Below, piece by piece: positions 19,409-27,620 of a stretch of DNA of 39,327 nucleotides. Origin of the DNA: an uncultured eubacterium 1-6 (lineage in GTDB: Bacteria > Bacillota > Clostridia > Lachnospirales > Lachnospiraceae); the NCBI GenBank assembly GCA_903789595.1, contig CAIFEZ010000018.1, positions 1 to 39,327 of the forward strand, read 5' to 3'. Under the pieces are notes generated by a model. That model ran no database searches. It was given only the letters and a program-made list of their open reading frames with translations, and was not told where the DNA came from. Made by a program: the position numbers and the translations under genes. Numbering within the stretch: the first letter of the stretch is position 1; each line of letters starts with the position of its first letter.

Positions 19409-20149
19409 ATGGAGAAGACAATTGCACGGGAAATCCGCGAGAAAATCCTTTACGACTATACACAGAAAAATCGAAAGGGTATTTATGCGGAAACATCAAA
19501 GATGATGGCTTACAATTCAAATCGCATTGAAGGAAGCACATTAACATCTGAAGAAACCGCCAGTTTGTTTGACACGGGTGAGCTTCTGGCGTCTGGAAAT
19601 GTTGTGTACCGGGCGAAGGATATCGAAGAAATGAACGGACATTTCTACATGTTTAATCATGCATTGGAAACTCTGGACCAGCCGCTTTCCGCAGATCTGA
19701 TCAAGTCCTTCCATTATTGCCTGAAGAGCGGTGTATTTGAGGATCGCGCAAACGGTTATATAGCAGGGGAATTCAAGCAGAGAGCGAACATTGTCAGTGA
19801 TATCGAAACAGCGCCTCCCAAGGATGTTCCGGAACGCATAGCACGTCTTGTGGACATCTATAATCACATATCGGATCCGGAGCTGTCCGATCTGATGCAG
19901 TTTCACGCCAGCTACGAACATATTCACCCATTCCAGGACGGAAATGGACGGACAGGCCGTATGATTCTCTTTCGGGAATGTCTGCGGAATTATCTGGTTC
20001 CGGTGATTATCCGTGATGAGACGAAAGCTGTATATTACCATGCGCTGCATGAGGCGCAGGTAAACGGAAAGATTACGCCGCTGGTTGAATACGCTGTGCA
20101 GATGCAGGAACTTTACTGGAAGCGAGTAAAAAAATACTTTGAAGTATAA
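19409..20149 (+). CDS. Fic domain protein
   Basis: 246 aa, AAAGGGA about 8 bp before the ATG. The Fic motif HPFQDGNGRTGR (173-184) is complete, with the catalytic His and the phosphate-binding loop. Near the N-terminus, NSNRIEGSTLT contains SxxxEG (37-42), the inhibitory helix motif of class II Fic proteins, so the protein likely controls itself. Most relatives transfer AMP to target hydroxyl groups, others act on tRNA, gyrase or phosphocholine; the target here is unknown. No antitoxin gene lies next to it, consistent with the built-in inhibition. It stands alone between two terminators. Base composition is more AT-rich than in lgt and mfd, which may point to transfer. Confidence 0.92.
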   Translation: MEKTIAREIREKILYDYTQKNRKGIYAETSKMMAYNSNRIEGSTLTSEETASLFDTGELLASGNVVYRAKDIEEMNGHFYMFNHALETLDQPLSADLIKSFHYCLKSGVFEDRANGYIAGEFKQRANIVSDIETAPPKDVPERIARLVDIYNHISDPELSDLMQFHASYEHIHPFQDGNGRTGRMILFRECLRNYLVPVIIRDETKAVYYHALHEAQVNGKITPLVEYAVQMQELYWKRVKKYFEV

Positions 20150-20170
20150 AAAGTATCAGAATAAATCATT

Positions 20171-20210
20171 GGCCGTTCGGTTTCCAATAGCAGAGCGGTC
20201 ATTTTCTTTT
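20171..20210 (+). terminator. Intrinsic terminator of the Fic gene
   Basis: GGCCGTTC (20171-20178) pairs with GAGCGGTC (20193-20200), eight pairs including GU, followed by ATTTTCTTTT. Confidence 0.75.
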
Positions 20211-20277
20211 GTCGGTAGTATTTATCTGTCAGACAGTGGATCCTGTACACGAATATCCTGATGCTTTAAATGGTGTG

Positions 20278-20286
20278 TGCTATACT
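20278..20286 (+). promoter_or_regulatory. Extended -10 promoter candidate
   Basis: TGC-TATACT (20278-20286) forms an extended -10 element; no good -35 is seen. It would start transcription towards the small membrane protein at 20354. Confidence 0.4.
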
Positions 20287-20353
20287 GAAAACCGGATCAG
20301 GGTACAGGGTAATTATTAATTATTTTTCGTGAAAAGAGTATGTTGAGGGCAGA

Positions 20354-20746
20354 GTGGAAATAATAGGGAGACGGTGGAGATGGATTTGCGCTGCTGAATT
20401 TGTCGTGTTTTTCTTGGGATGGACGGCCGTTCTGTTGGCGGGGGCGGATTTTCCCCCGCCAGGAGGATTTTACCGTCTTGTTATTGTGGTTGGTGTGTCG
20501 GATATCGTGCAGGCGATCTATCTGAAATGGCTGTTGAAAAATCTGATAATGAGACACACCTTTCTGTTGAACGAGGTATTTTTCTGTGCGGCGGGGATCA
20601 TCGTTGCAGTGATGTTTATTCTGTGCAACGGCGGTTTTCGCAGCGGGTTCGGAATCTGGATAGGAATCGTCACAGCCGTAAGTGTGGGATACGGCACGGC
20701 CTTCTGGTGCGTGAACCGCCTGATTGCAGGATTCTTGAAAAAATAG
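20354..20746 (+). CDS. Small membrane protein, unknown
   Basis: 130 aa with a GTG start (GAGGG a few bases upstream). Four hydrophobic helices are visible (about 10-30, 41-62, 73-92, 97-120) with few charged residues between; PPPG lies in the first outer loop. No family is recognised. It resembles small ATP synthase I-type or other four-helix membrane proteins only in layout. It runs towards the minus-strand ABC transporter genes, with 17 bp between the two stop codons. Confidence 0.6.
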   Translation: MEIIGRRWRWICAAEFVVFFLGWTAVLLAGADFPPPGGFYRLVIVVGVSDIVQAIYLKWLLKNLIMRHTFLLNEVFFCAAGIIVAVMFILCNGGFRSGFGIWIGIVTAVSVGYGTAFWCVNRLIAGFLKK

Positions 20747-20763
20747 CAGCAGCATGATCTGCT

Positions 20764-21402
20764 TCAAACATAGCGGTAGTGCAGTACGGCCCGCCGGATC
20801 AGATCGAAGATCAGGCCGGAGCCGAGAGACAGAAGGGCTACGAGAAGTCCGCCGGTGAGCAGAATGTCGGACCGGAAGAGCCCCAGGCCGGTGAAGATGA
20901 TTTCTCCGAGGCCTCCGGCGCCGATCATCGCGGCAAGAGTGGCGCTGGCGATGACTTCCACGAGGCTGGTGCGGATCCCCGCGAGGATCATGGGGAGCGC
21001 CTGCGGGACGCGGACGTGCCAGAACTGATCCCGGGCGGTCATTCCGATGCCGGCAGCGCATTCCAGCATAAAGTCGGGAACACCGGAAAATCCCACGATG
21101 GTATTCAGGAGGATCGGCGGAACCGCGAGGATGGTGAGGGCGGTCACAGCCGGGCGTATGCCGGTTCCCATGACGGGTATCAGCAGAAACAGCAGCGCAA
21201 GAGACGGGACGACACGGAGAATCTGAAAGGGAGCGGAGATGATCTGCTCTCTTTTTGCTGACTTTGAAGCCAGATAACCGAGTGGGATGCTGATCGCGGC
21301 TGCAATGGCAAGGGACAGCAGACTCACGAAGAGATGCTCCCGGATCTGTAGCAGGATCTGAGGAGCGTTCTGCTGCATGTACAAGATCATTCCTTTTATC
21401 AT
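20764..21402 (-). CDS. Osmoprotectant ABC transporter permease, OpuCD-like
   Basis: 212 aa. Membrane protein of the BPD_transp_1 family: HLFVSLLSLAIAAAISIPLG near the start and the EAA-type loop ECAAGIGMTARDQFWHVRVPQALPMI shortened to its key residues (Ala-Gly then a GMT-x-DQF stretch). It forms the channel with the second permease. Last gene of the four-gene minus-strand operon; its start overlaps the previous gene's stop by 4 bp. Substrate likely glycine betaine, choline or carnitine, judged from the binding protein. Confidence 0.88.
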   Translation of the reverse strand: MIKGMILYMQQNAPQILLQIREHLFVSLLSLAIAAAISIPLGYLASKSAKREQIISAPFQILRVVPSLALLFLLIPVMGTGIRPAVTALTILAVPPILLNTIVGFSGVPDFMLECAAGIGMTARDQFWHVRVPQALPMILAGIRTSLVEVIASATLAAMIGAGGLGEIIFTGLGLFRSDILLTGGLLVALLSLGSGLIFDLIRRAVLHYRYV

Positions 21403-22214
21403 CTCCGATCACCCCTTTCCGTTTCGAAATCGCGCTCCGGATCTGCCGGCGCGGGTGTTGCTTCGCGCGGTTCGTTCCCTGCGGCAGCCGGCCGGTTTGA
21501 CAGTGTGTGGTTTGCTTCGTGGAGTTCGCTTTCGGCGGCCGCCGGGTTTGTCGGTGCGTGGTTTGCTGTGTGGAGTTCATTCCCTGCGGCAGCCGGCCGG
21601 TTCACCGCCGTGCGTTTTTCTCCGAGCTTCAGAAGGGCGTCCATGGCGACAGCGAGGCCGGCGGAGAGAACGCTTCCCCACAGAATCTTGACGACGTTCT
21701 GTGTGCGCATGCCTGAAAACAGCAGATCTCCGAGCCCTCCGGCATTGATGCAGGAAGCGATCGTGGCAATGCCGATCGTCGATACCATGGCGAGCCGGAT
21801 GCCGGCGAAGATCGCGGGACGTGCGAGAGGAAGCTGGATCCGCCGCAGAATCTGCAGCTTCGTCATACCGATTCCGCGGGCTGCTTCGCGGATCCCGGAG
21901 TCTACCTCGTCAAGTCCGGTCAGAAAATTGCGCAGAAGCAGATACTGGTTGTAAATCACAAGCACGGTCACAGCCGACGGCATTCCGAGGCCCGTGAGAG
22001 GAATCAGAAGCGCGAACAGTGCCATGGAAGGAATGGAGTAGATGAGGGAAAAAGCCTGAACCAGAAACGCACCGAGCTTTGGGACTTCCACGGAGAGAAC
22101 CGTGAGGAGTGCCGCAAGGAGCACGGAGACCGCGAGCGTAATCAGGACGATTTCCAGATGTCTCGCAAGGGGAATCAGAACCTTGTCGGGGTTGGACACA
22201 AGATATCGGATCAT
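21399..22214 (-). CDS. Osmoprotectant ABC transporter permease, OpuCB-like, with repetitive tail
   Basis: 271 aa. Residues 1-200 are a normal permease (HLEIVLITLAVSVLLAALL, EAA loop with AARGIGMTKLQILRRIQLPL). After about residue 205 comes an unusual hydrophilic tail with three copies of a 17-18-residue unit (NRPAAAGNELHTANHAPT and variants), coded by a tandem array in 21440-21600. The tail is absent in typical relatives. Start and stop overlap the neighbouring genes by 4 bp, so translation is coupled. It pairs with the permease at 20764. Confidence 0.88.
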   Translation of the reverse strand: MIRYLVSNPDKVLIPLARHLEIVLITLAVSVLLAALLTVLSVEVPKLGAFLVQAFSLIYSIPSMALFALLIPLTGLGMPSAVTVLVIYNQYLLLRNFLTGLDEVDSGIREAARGIGMTKLQILRRIQLPLARPAIFAGIRLAMVSTIGIATIASCINAGGLGDLLFSGMRTQNVVKILWGSVLSAGLAVAMDALLKLGEKRTAVNRPAAAGNELHTANHAPTNPAAAESELHEANHTLSNRPAAAGNEPREATPAPADPERDFETERGDRR

Positions 22215-22978
22215 TTCATCACATCCTTCCAGAAATCCTCCTGCTCCCGTGCGGAGGAGATCAGAGTCTCCACAAAGGGATCGGCGGGATGACGCACGAT
22301 TTCCTGCGGCGTGTCGAATTGAAGCAGCCGGCCCCGGTCCATGATCATGACGCGGGTTCCAAGCCGGAAGGCTTCGTTGATATCGTGGGTGACGAGAAGG
22401 AAGGTCCGGCTGGTCTCCTCATGAATCCGTTTCAGCTCATTCTGCAGATTGAGCCGTGTAATGGCGTCGATAGCACCGAAGGGCTCGTCGAGAAGCATGA
22501 TCTTCGGATTGGTAACCAGCGCCCGCGCGAGACCGATCCGCTGCTGCTGGCCTCCGGAGAGCTGGGAGGGATAGCGGTTCCGGTAGGTTTCCGGGTCGAG
22601 GTCCACCAGACGGAGAAGCTCCGTGACGCGGTCGTGAATCCGGGCGCGGTCCCATTTCTCCAGCTGCGGGATGATGCCGATATTCTGTTCGATGGTCATG
22701 TGAGGGAAAAGTCCCACCTGCTGTATGACATATCCCATACGGCGGCGCACCACGATGGGATTTACCGTGGAGATGTCCTCGCCGAAGAGAATGATTTTCC
22801 CCTCGCTCGGTTCAATCAGACGGTTCGTCATCTTGAGGAGAGTGGTTTTTCCGCAGCCGGATGAGCCCAGGATGGTGATGAATTCACCCTCCTGAATCTC
22901 AGCGGATACGCGGTCGACGGACAGGACATCGGAGCCCGGATATTTTTTGGATATGTTCTGATATTGGATGGCTTTCAT
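22211..22978 (-). CDS. Osmoprotectant ABC transporter ATPase, OpuCA-like
   Basis: 255 aa from the ATG at 22978, chosen because GAGGAAG lies about 9 bp upstream and family members begin close to MKAIQYQNISKKY; a longer frame upstream runs through a tandem array. Walker A GSSGCGKTT (38-46), Q-loop, signature LSGGQQQR, Walker B IMLLDEPFGAID and the switch His (LVTHD) are intact. OpuCA of Bacillus carries C-terminal CBS domains that sense ionic strength; these are missing here. Confidence 0.93.
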   Translation of the reverse strand: MKAIQYQNISKKYPGSDVLSVDRVSAEIQEGEFITILGSSGCGKTTLLKMTNRLIEPSEGKIILFGEDISTVNPIVVRRRMGYVIQQVGLFPHMTIEQNIGIIPQLEKWDRARIHDRVTELLRLVDLDPETYRNRYPSQLSGGQQQRIGLARALVTNPKIMLLDEPFGAIDAITRLNLQNELKRIHEETSRTFLLVTHDINEAFRLGTRVMIMDRGRLLQFDTPQEIVRHPADPFVETLISSAREQEDFWKDVMK

Positions 22979-23021
22979 ATACTTATTCTTCCTCACGAAA
23001 AAATAGAGTGAAACCGTGTCT

Positions 23022-23108
23022 GCGTCTGCGCACGAACAGAGTGGATGAAAAGCGTCTGCGCACAAACAGAGTGGATGTAAAAGCGTCTGCGCACAAACAG
23101 AGAGAATG
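23022..23108. repeat. 30-bp tandem array between binding protein and ATPase genes
   Basis: GCGTCTGCGCACAAACAGAG recurs at 23022, 23052 and 23083 (30-31 bp apart). It lies in the 180-bp gap inside the transporter operon. Confidence 0.85.
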
Positions 23109-23160
23109 AAACAGATCCGCGTTCTGGTCCGGCAAACAGATAGAAATCCCGGCTTCTATA

Positions 23161-24189
23161 TTATGACGCACTGGTTGAGACAGAATCGGAAGTACTTACG
23201 GAAAGGCTGTCTGCGATGCTGTCGTAGTACGCCTTCGCGACGTCCTCATATTCCTTCTTGTCGATGTCCACCTCGGCGTTGAGTTTTGTGAGAACCTCGG
23301 TGGTGAGCGTTTTGTCGACTGCGTTCAGCGTGTCCGCGATATCCGGATTCAGAGAAAGGGCGTCGTTGCGTACGACGGGAGCCAGGTTGTAGGGCGGCCA
23401 TGCCTGCTTGTCGTCCTCCAGAAGAACGTATTTGTCGGTCTCAGAGAGCGCACCCTCTGTGGTGTATGCCGGTGCCACATCGGCTTCCCCGCTGGCTACG
23501 ACCTGATATTTCAGGCTGTTGTCATATACCTTTGTGGATTTGAAGTTGAATTCGCCGTATACCTCATCCAGTCTGGGAAGTCCGTCCTCGCGCTGGTCAA
23601 ATTCGCCCTGGGAGGCAAAATTCAGCTCGGAGGCGTGCTGCTGAAGCTGCGAGATTGTGGTGATGCCGTACTTGTCAGAAGCCTCTTTGCTGATAAAAAG
23701 GCCCTGTCCGTCGTTTCCGGGCGCGTAGTCGAGCCAGGTTGCGTCGAACTTGTCGGCGTACTGTTTTTTTACCTCATCATAGACCTTCTGGGGATCGGTG
23801 ATCGGGTCCTCCTTCAGGATCGAGATCAGGCCGGTTCCGGTATACTCTGGGTACAGATCGATGTCGTCACTGATCAGGCTGGTGTGGATCAGGGAGGACG
23901 AGATGTCGAAGGTTCGTTCCACCTTGTAGCCGGCATCTTCGAGGGCGAGGGCGTAGATCTCTGCAACGACTTCATTTTCTGTGAAGTCCTTGGATCCGAC
24001 GCGCACGGTTCCTTCTTTTGCCTTGCCGGATTTGACGGAAGCCGCCGCGGAAGCGGAGGATACGGATGAGGAGCCGGAGACGGCAGAGGATCCCTGGCTG
24101 GTGAACTGACTGCTTCCGCAGCCGGCAAGTACTGTGAGGCCTGCGGCCAGAGTGAGAAGCAGGGTACGGGAAACGATGTTCTTTTTCAT
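23161..24189 (-). CDS. Osmoprotectant-binding lipoprotein, OpuCC-like
   Basis: 342 aa from the ATG at 24189 (AAGGAG 7 bp upstream); a longer frame has no site. Signal with lipobox LAGC, Cys24, then a Ser-rich linker. The mature part starts like OpuAC-type binding proteins: RVGSKDFTENEVVAEIYA, then DDIDLYPEYTGTGL, the segment that contributes to the quaternary-amine pocket. The last residues are Ser/Thr-rich (SVSTSDSVSTSAS). It delivers a compatible solute to the permeases at 20764-22214. First gene of the operon. Confidence 0.93.
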   Translation of the reverse strand: MKKNIVSRTLLLTLAAGLTVLAGCGSSQFTSQGSSAVSGSSSVSSASAAASVKSGKAKEGTVRVGSKDFTENEVVAEIYALALEDAGYKVERTFDISSSLIHTSLISDDIDLYPEYTGTGLISILKEDPITDPQKVYDEVKKQYADKFDATWLDYAPGNDGQGLFISKEASDKYGITTISQLQQHASELNFASQGEFDQREDGLPRLDEVYGEFNFKSTKVYDNSLKYQVVASGEADVAPAYTTEGALSETDKYVLLEDDKQAWPPYNLAPVVRNDALSLNPDIADTLNAVDKTLTTEVLTKLNAEVDIDKKEYEDVAKAYYDSIADSLSVSTSDSVSTSAS

Positions 24190-24346
24190 AAGGAAACTCC
24201 TTTCTTTTTGCGGAATTCGGAAACACACAAGAAGATTCTTCCGCTGTACAGAATCTGAAATTCTGTGGGGACCGGTATGAAACTTTTAGGAAATCTGGCT
24301 GTAATCATATGATGTAATAATAAATATTTCATCATGTCGTGTTTTT

Positions 24347-24375
24347 ACTATACACGTTTCTGTGGCTTTTGACAA
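24347..24375 (-). promoter_or_regulatory. Promoter of the osmoprotectant operon
   Basis: On the minus strand TTGTCA (24375-24370) and TATAGT (24352-24347) with a 17-bp spacer. Immediately downstream an inverted repeat ATGATG/CATCAT (24309-24335) in an AT-rich stretch could be an operator. The leader is about 150 nt. Confidence 0.65.
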
Positions 24376-24397
24376 GAGATTTTTTATAATTTCGTAA

Positions 24398-25705
24398 TCA
24401 AATACGCTGTGACTGGTTCAGAGCCTGATCCATATCGCGGATCAGATCGTCGATGTCTTCGATGCCGACGGACAGGCGGAGCGAATCGGGATAGACGCCT
24501 GCCTTTGCGTTTTCCTCCGGGGAATGCCCGAAATGCGTGGACGATGCGGGATGTACAATCAGCGATTTGGCGTCTCCGACATTTGTCATGTAGTCAAAGA
24601 TGCGGACCGCCTTCAGGGTGCGGAGCGCGGCCTCCTGCCCGCCCTTCACACGGATGGACATGATGGCTCCCGGTCCCTTGGGGAAATATTTTTCAGCGAG
24701 GCTGTGGTAGGGACTGGACTCCAGTCCGGGATACAGAACCTCTGTGACCGCCGGATGCTGCTCCAGAAACGCCGCGAGCTTTCCGGCGTTTGATACGTGG
24801 CGTTCCATGCGGAGGGAGAGCGTCTCCATGCCCTGCAGGACATAGAAGGCCGTCTGTGGACTCATGTGCGCGCCGAGATCGGTGAGATACGTGATGCGGA
24901 GCCGCTTCGTGAACATCTCGCGCTTCAGGGTTTCCTCATCGATCCAGTCCTTGAAATCGTTGTAGAAGGTCTCAAACTCCGGGAAACGTCCGTTCAGATA
25001 GTTGAACTTACCGCTTTCGACCACCATTCCGGCGATGTTCACGCCGTGTCCGGACAGATACTTGGTTGCCGAGTAGCAGACGATGTCGACGCCGTGCTCA
25101 AAGGGCCGGAACAGATAGGGAGTCGCGAAGGTGTTGTCGATCACGACAGGGATGCCGTAGGAGTGGGCGAGTGAGGTGATCCGGTCTACATCCAGCACAT
25201 TCATGCCGGGATTTCCCAGAGCCTCGATATAGATGGCCTTGGTGCGGTCGTCGATGTATCGGCTGTAGGAGTCCACATCGGTCTCGTCCTCGATAAAGCG
25301 TCCCTCGATGCCGTACTGAGGCAGCGTCTTCTGAAGAAGAGTGGTGGTGCCGCCGTAGAGAGTGGGAACCGACACGATGTTGTCGCCCTGGTGCGCCAGG
25401 GTCAGGAAGGTGTCGGAGATGGCCGCCATGCCGGAGGCCAGGGAGACCGCGGCGCTTCCTCCCTCCAGAGAGGTCAGGCGCTTTTCCAGTACGCGGTTTG
25501 TGGGGTTGGAAAAACGTACGTAGGAATCGCCTTCTTCTTCATATTTAAACAGCCGCAGGCAGCGCTCGTAGCTGCCGAGTTCGAACGCGGCGGTCTGATA
25601 GATCGGAACCGCCTTGGACAGAAAATGCTCCGACGGGTCGTAGCCCGCGTGCAGCTGCCGTGTGGTAAAGCCAAGGGTATTGTCGTTAAAAGCCTCGTAA
25701 CTCAT
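24398..25705 (-). CDS. O-acetylhomoserine sulfhydrylase (Cys/Met metabolism PLP enzyme)
   Basis: 435 aa, GAAGGAG 7 bp before the ATG. Length and motifs fit MetY: YVRFSNPTNRVLEKRL, the PLP phosphate region SLASGMAAI, VIDNTFATPY with the ring-binding Asp, and SATKYLSGHG with the Schiff-base Lys215. It makes homocysteine from O-acetylhomoserine and sulfide. The family also includes cystathionine gamma-synthases, but the long 430-residue form is typical of OAH sulfhydrylases. It lies downstream of an iron-sulfur protein on the same strand, probably one operon. Confidence 0.92.
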   Translation of the reverse strand: MSYEAFNDNTLGFTTRQLHAGYDPSEHFLSKAVPIYQTAAFELGSYERCLRLFKYEEEGDSYVRFSNPTNRVLEKRLTSLEGGSAAVSLASGMAAISDTFLTLAHQGDNIVSVPTLYGGTTTLLQKTLPQYGIEGRFIEDETDVDSYSRYIDDRTKAIYIEALGNPGMNVLDVDRITSLAHSYGIPVVIDNTFATPYLFRPFEHGVDIVCYSATKYLSGHGVNIAGMVVESGKFNYLNGRFPEFETFYNDFKDWIDEETLKREMFTKRLRITYLTDLGAHMSPQTAFYVLQGMETLSLRMERHVSNAGKLAAFLEQHPAVTEVLYPGLESSPYHSLAEKYFPKGPGAIMSIRVKGGQEAALRTLKAVRIFDYMTNVGDAKSLIVHPASSTHFGHSPEENAKAGVYPDSLRLSVGIEDIDDLIRDMDQALNQSQRI

Positions 25706-25722
25706 GAAAATTCTCCTTCAGT

Positions 25723-25840
25723 AATGTGGTATAGATCATCTTTCCGCAATGTGGTATAGGTCATCTTTCCGCAATGTGGTGCAAGTCATCTTTTCGCAAT
25801 GTGTGATACGTCGTCTTCCGCAATGCGGTATCAGTTATTT
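25723..25840. repeat. 25-bp tandem array before the sulfhydrylase gene
   Basis: AATGTGGTATAGGTCATC recurs at 25723, 25748, 25773, 25798 and (24 bp later) 25822. The first copy directly follows the ribosome binding site of the sulfhydrylase gene (read on the minus strand) and the last reaches the stop codon of the iron-sulfur protein. Confidence 0.9.
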
Positions 25841-26877
25841 TCCGTTTTTCTGGGTATCAGCTTCAGGGCGTCTGCCGGACAGGTGCTGGCGCAGATGCCG
25901 CAGCCGTTGCACTCGTCCATCCGGAAGGACAGAGAGGCATCCTTGCCGCGGCCCGTCATAGAGATGACATCGAACCGGCAGCGCTTGACACATCGCCCGC
26001 ACCCGATGCAGGGATTGGCGTCATAGGATATGATGTGCGGCGCCTTCGGCCAGAAGCCGACGCTTTTGCGGTCGCGCTGTACCCGGAAGAGGTAGCAGTC
26101 CGTCGCGTTGCAGTTGCAGATGCCGTGGTCGCTGATGGTGTGTATCAGGCCCGCCTTGTCGGCGTCCCGGATGATCTGTTTTGCCTGGTCCCTGGTGATG
26201 CGGTCCGAGACCTTTCGCGTCACGAAGCTGTTGTCTCCGTGGACGAAATTGATGCAGGTGTTGGTCGGATCCTCCGCCTGACCGCCCAGGCATTTGCAGT
26301 CGCAGCGGGCGAGGTAGAGGGGCCTCTCTTCCCGGTCGATGAAATCCAGCATCTCCTGCAGAGATATGATCTCGTCGGTGGTCGGCCTTACGCCGGGATC
26401 GGGATCAAGGCTTTTCTCATACTCGTCAAAGTACCACTGGTCCAGCTTCTTCCGGAGATCCGCCGGGAGAGTGTGATAGCGGCGCGTCTCGCTGACGCTC
26501 AGGATATCCAGCATTCCGTAGAAATTATTCAGCGTGTAGTCAAAATCCGAGGCATCCGCCGCGTCGGGATCCTCCGGCGTATCGTCCCTGCGCACCCTGG
26601 CCAGAACGCCTCTTCGGAAGGCATCCTCCGCATAGGCGGGATCGAGAGATCGGTAGGAAACCGGGTGTCCTTCAAAGGAAAGAATGAATTCCCGATCATC
26701 TTCTGTGAAAAAGAAATCAATCAGACGAACCGCAACCTCCGGCATTCGGAATTTCTCCCCGATTTCCTTCTCCTCCGGGGTGAGAGGAGCGGTGTTGAAT
26801 GCCTGATATTCTTCCTTTAAAATATAAGGAACGGCGGCGGCGATATCGATGTGATCCTGTGGTTTTATATTCTGCAT
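25831..26877 (-). CDS. 4Fe-4S dicluster protein
   Basis: 348 aa from ATG 26877 (AAGGA 10 bp upstream; a TTG two codons earlier is possible). The C-terminus holds two 4Fe-4S motifs, CIGCGRCVKRC and CNGCGICASTCP. Two further Cys groups lie before them, CDCKCLGG and GICNCNATDCY, possibly a third metal site. The N-terminal 170 residues are helical and acidic with no motif that I recognise; the start LTPEEKEIGEKF resembles proteins found with sulfur assimilation or reductive enzymes in Clostridia. Operon partner is O-acetylhomoserine sulfhydrylase, so a role in supplying reduced sulfur is possible but unproven. Confidence 0.8.
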   Translation of the reverse strand: MQNIKPQDHIDIAAAVPYILKEEYQAFNTAPLTPEEKEIGEKFRMPEVAVRLIDFFFTEDDREFILSFEGHPVSYRSLDPAYAEDAFRRGVLARVRRDDTPEDPDAADASDFDYTLNNFYGMLDILSVSETRRYHTLPADLRKKLDQWYFDEYEKSLDPDPGVRPTTDEIISLQEMLDFIDREERPLYLARCDCKCLGGQAEDPTNTCINFVHGDNSFVTRKVSDRITRDQAKQIIRDADKAGLIHTISDHGICNCNATDCYLFRVQRDRKSVGFWPKAPHIISYDANPCIGCGRCVKRCRFDVISMTGRGKDASLSFRMDECNGCGICASTCPADALKLIPRKTENN

Positions 26878-26911
26878 GGACAATCAATCCTTCCCGATTC
26901 ATATATCATAG

Positions 26912-26927
26912 TTATCAGATATGATAA
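26912..26927 (-). promoter_or_regulatory. Operator candidate TTATCA-N4-TGATAA
   Basis: Perfect inverted repeat with 6-bp arms between the promoter (26947-26975) and the start codon at 26877. The position fits a repressor site for the iron-sulfur/sulfhydrylase operon. Confidence 0.45.
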
Positions 26928-26946
26928 GTATATTTATGTTGAAAAG

Positions 26947-26975
26947 ACAATATCACTTCTGTATACGCTTGTCAA
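26947..26975 (-). promoter_or_regulatory. Promoter of the iron-sulfur/sulfhydrylase operon
   Basis: Minus strand TTGACA (26975-26970) and TATTGT (26952-26947) with a 17-bp spacer. Confidence 0.75.
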
Positions 26976-26981
26976 CAGATA

Positions 26982-27020
26982 TTTGAAATCCTTGCCTGGT
27001 CAGTTGTGCGTGAAAGGTAA
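26982..27020 (+). repeat. Copy of the dispersed CTTGCC-core element
   Basis: TTTGAAATCCTTGCC (26982-26996) followed by TGGTCAGT and, 20 bp on, GGTAACAGTT matches the elements at 10897-10911 and 16666-16691. Here the flanking stems are not well kept. Confidence 0.5.
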
Positions 27021-27080
27021 CAGTTAAGCATGAACATTTGAACGATAACGATACGGAATCTGCGCAGTGTGAGGAAAAGA

Positions 27081-27089
27081 TGGTATAAT
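27081..27089 (+). promoter_or_regulatory. Extended -10 promoter
   Basis: TGG-TATAAT (27081-27089) is a perfect extended -10, 74 bp before the ATG at 27163. No convincing -35 box. Confidence 0.55.
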
Positions 27090-27162
27090 CTGTACAGCAG
27101 ATAACATCATAAAGTATCAGTAAGCGTCATTATCATCAGAAAGAGTATGGGAGGCAGTGGAT

Positions 27163-27570
27163 ATGGATGAGATAATGAAGAGAAGTCATGAACTCAGGGA
27201 GGATCCGGAAAGACACTACAACTGTGCACAGGCGGTATTTATTCCGTTTGCGGAGAAAAAGGGGCTGACTCCTGAGCAGGCGAATGCGATTGCGCAGAAT
27301 TTCGGCTCGGGAATGCAGGCGGGACTGACCTGCGGCGCCATTACGGGAGGATTGATGGCGCTGGGACTGTGCGGAGCAGGGGATCCGGGGATTGCCGTGG
27401 AGCTTATGCGCCGGATCGGAAGTCTGCATGAAGGCCGTACACAGTGCAGGGATCTTCTGGCGGAAGAAGTCCGGACGCCGAAGGAGAAAAAGCCGCACTG
27501 CGACGCGATGGTATATGAGGCGGTCGAGGCGGTTGAGGAGATGCTCCGGGAACGGGGAATCACCTTCTGA
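27163..27570 (+). CDS. C_GCAxxG_C_C family protein
   Basis: 135 aa from ATG 27163, GGGAGG 8 bp upstream; a GTG at 27157 is too close. The family Cys pattern is visible: YNCAQAV (Cys21), TCGAITGG (Cys57), Cys95 in GRTQCRDLL and Cys113 in PHCDAM. Known members are small putative redox-active proteins of anaerobes, some with selenocysteine; no biochemical role is established. The end of the gene, with its stop codon, is duplicated just downstream. Confidence 0.85.
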   Translation: MDEIMKRSHELREDPERHYNCAQAVFIPFAEKKGLTPEQANAIAQNFGSGMQAGLTCGAITGGLMALGLCGAGDPGIAVELMRRIGSLHEGRTQCRDLLAEEVRTPKEKKPHCDAMVYEAVEAVEEMLRERGITF

Positions 27571-27620
27571 GGTGACGCAGTTGCGGAACGGGGAATTACC
27601 TTCTGAGGTGACGCAGATGC
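27549..27620. repeat. 36-bp duplication of a gene end
   Basis: GGAACGGGGAATNACCTTCTGAGG, including the TGA stop of the previous gene, occurs twice 36 bp apart (27549 and 27585). The second copy leads directly into the ABC ATPase fragment. Confidence 0.85.
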
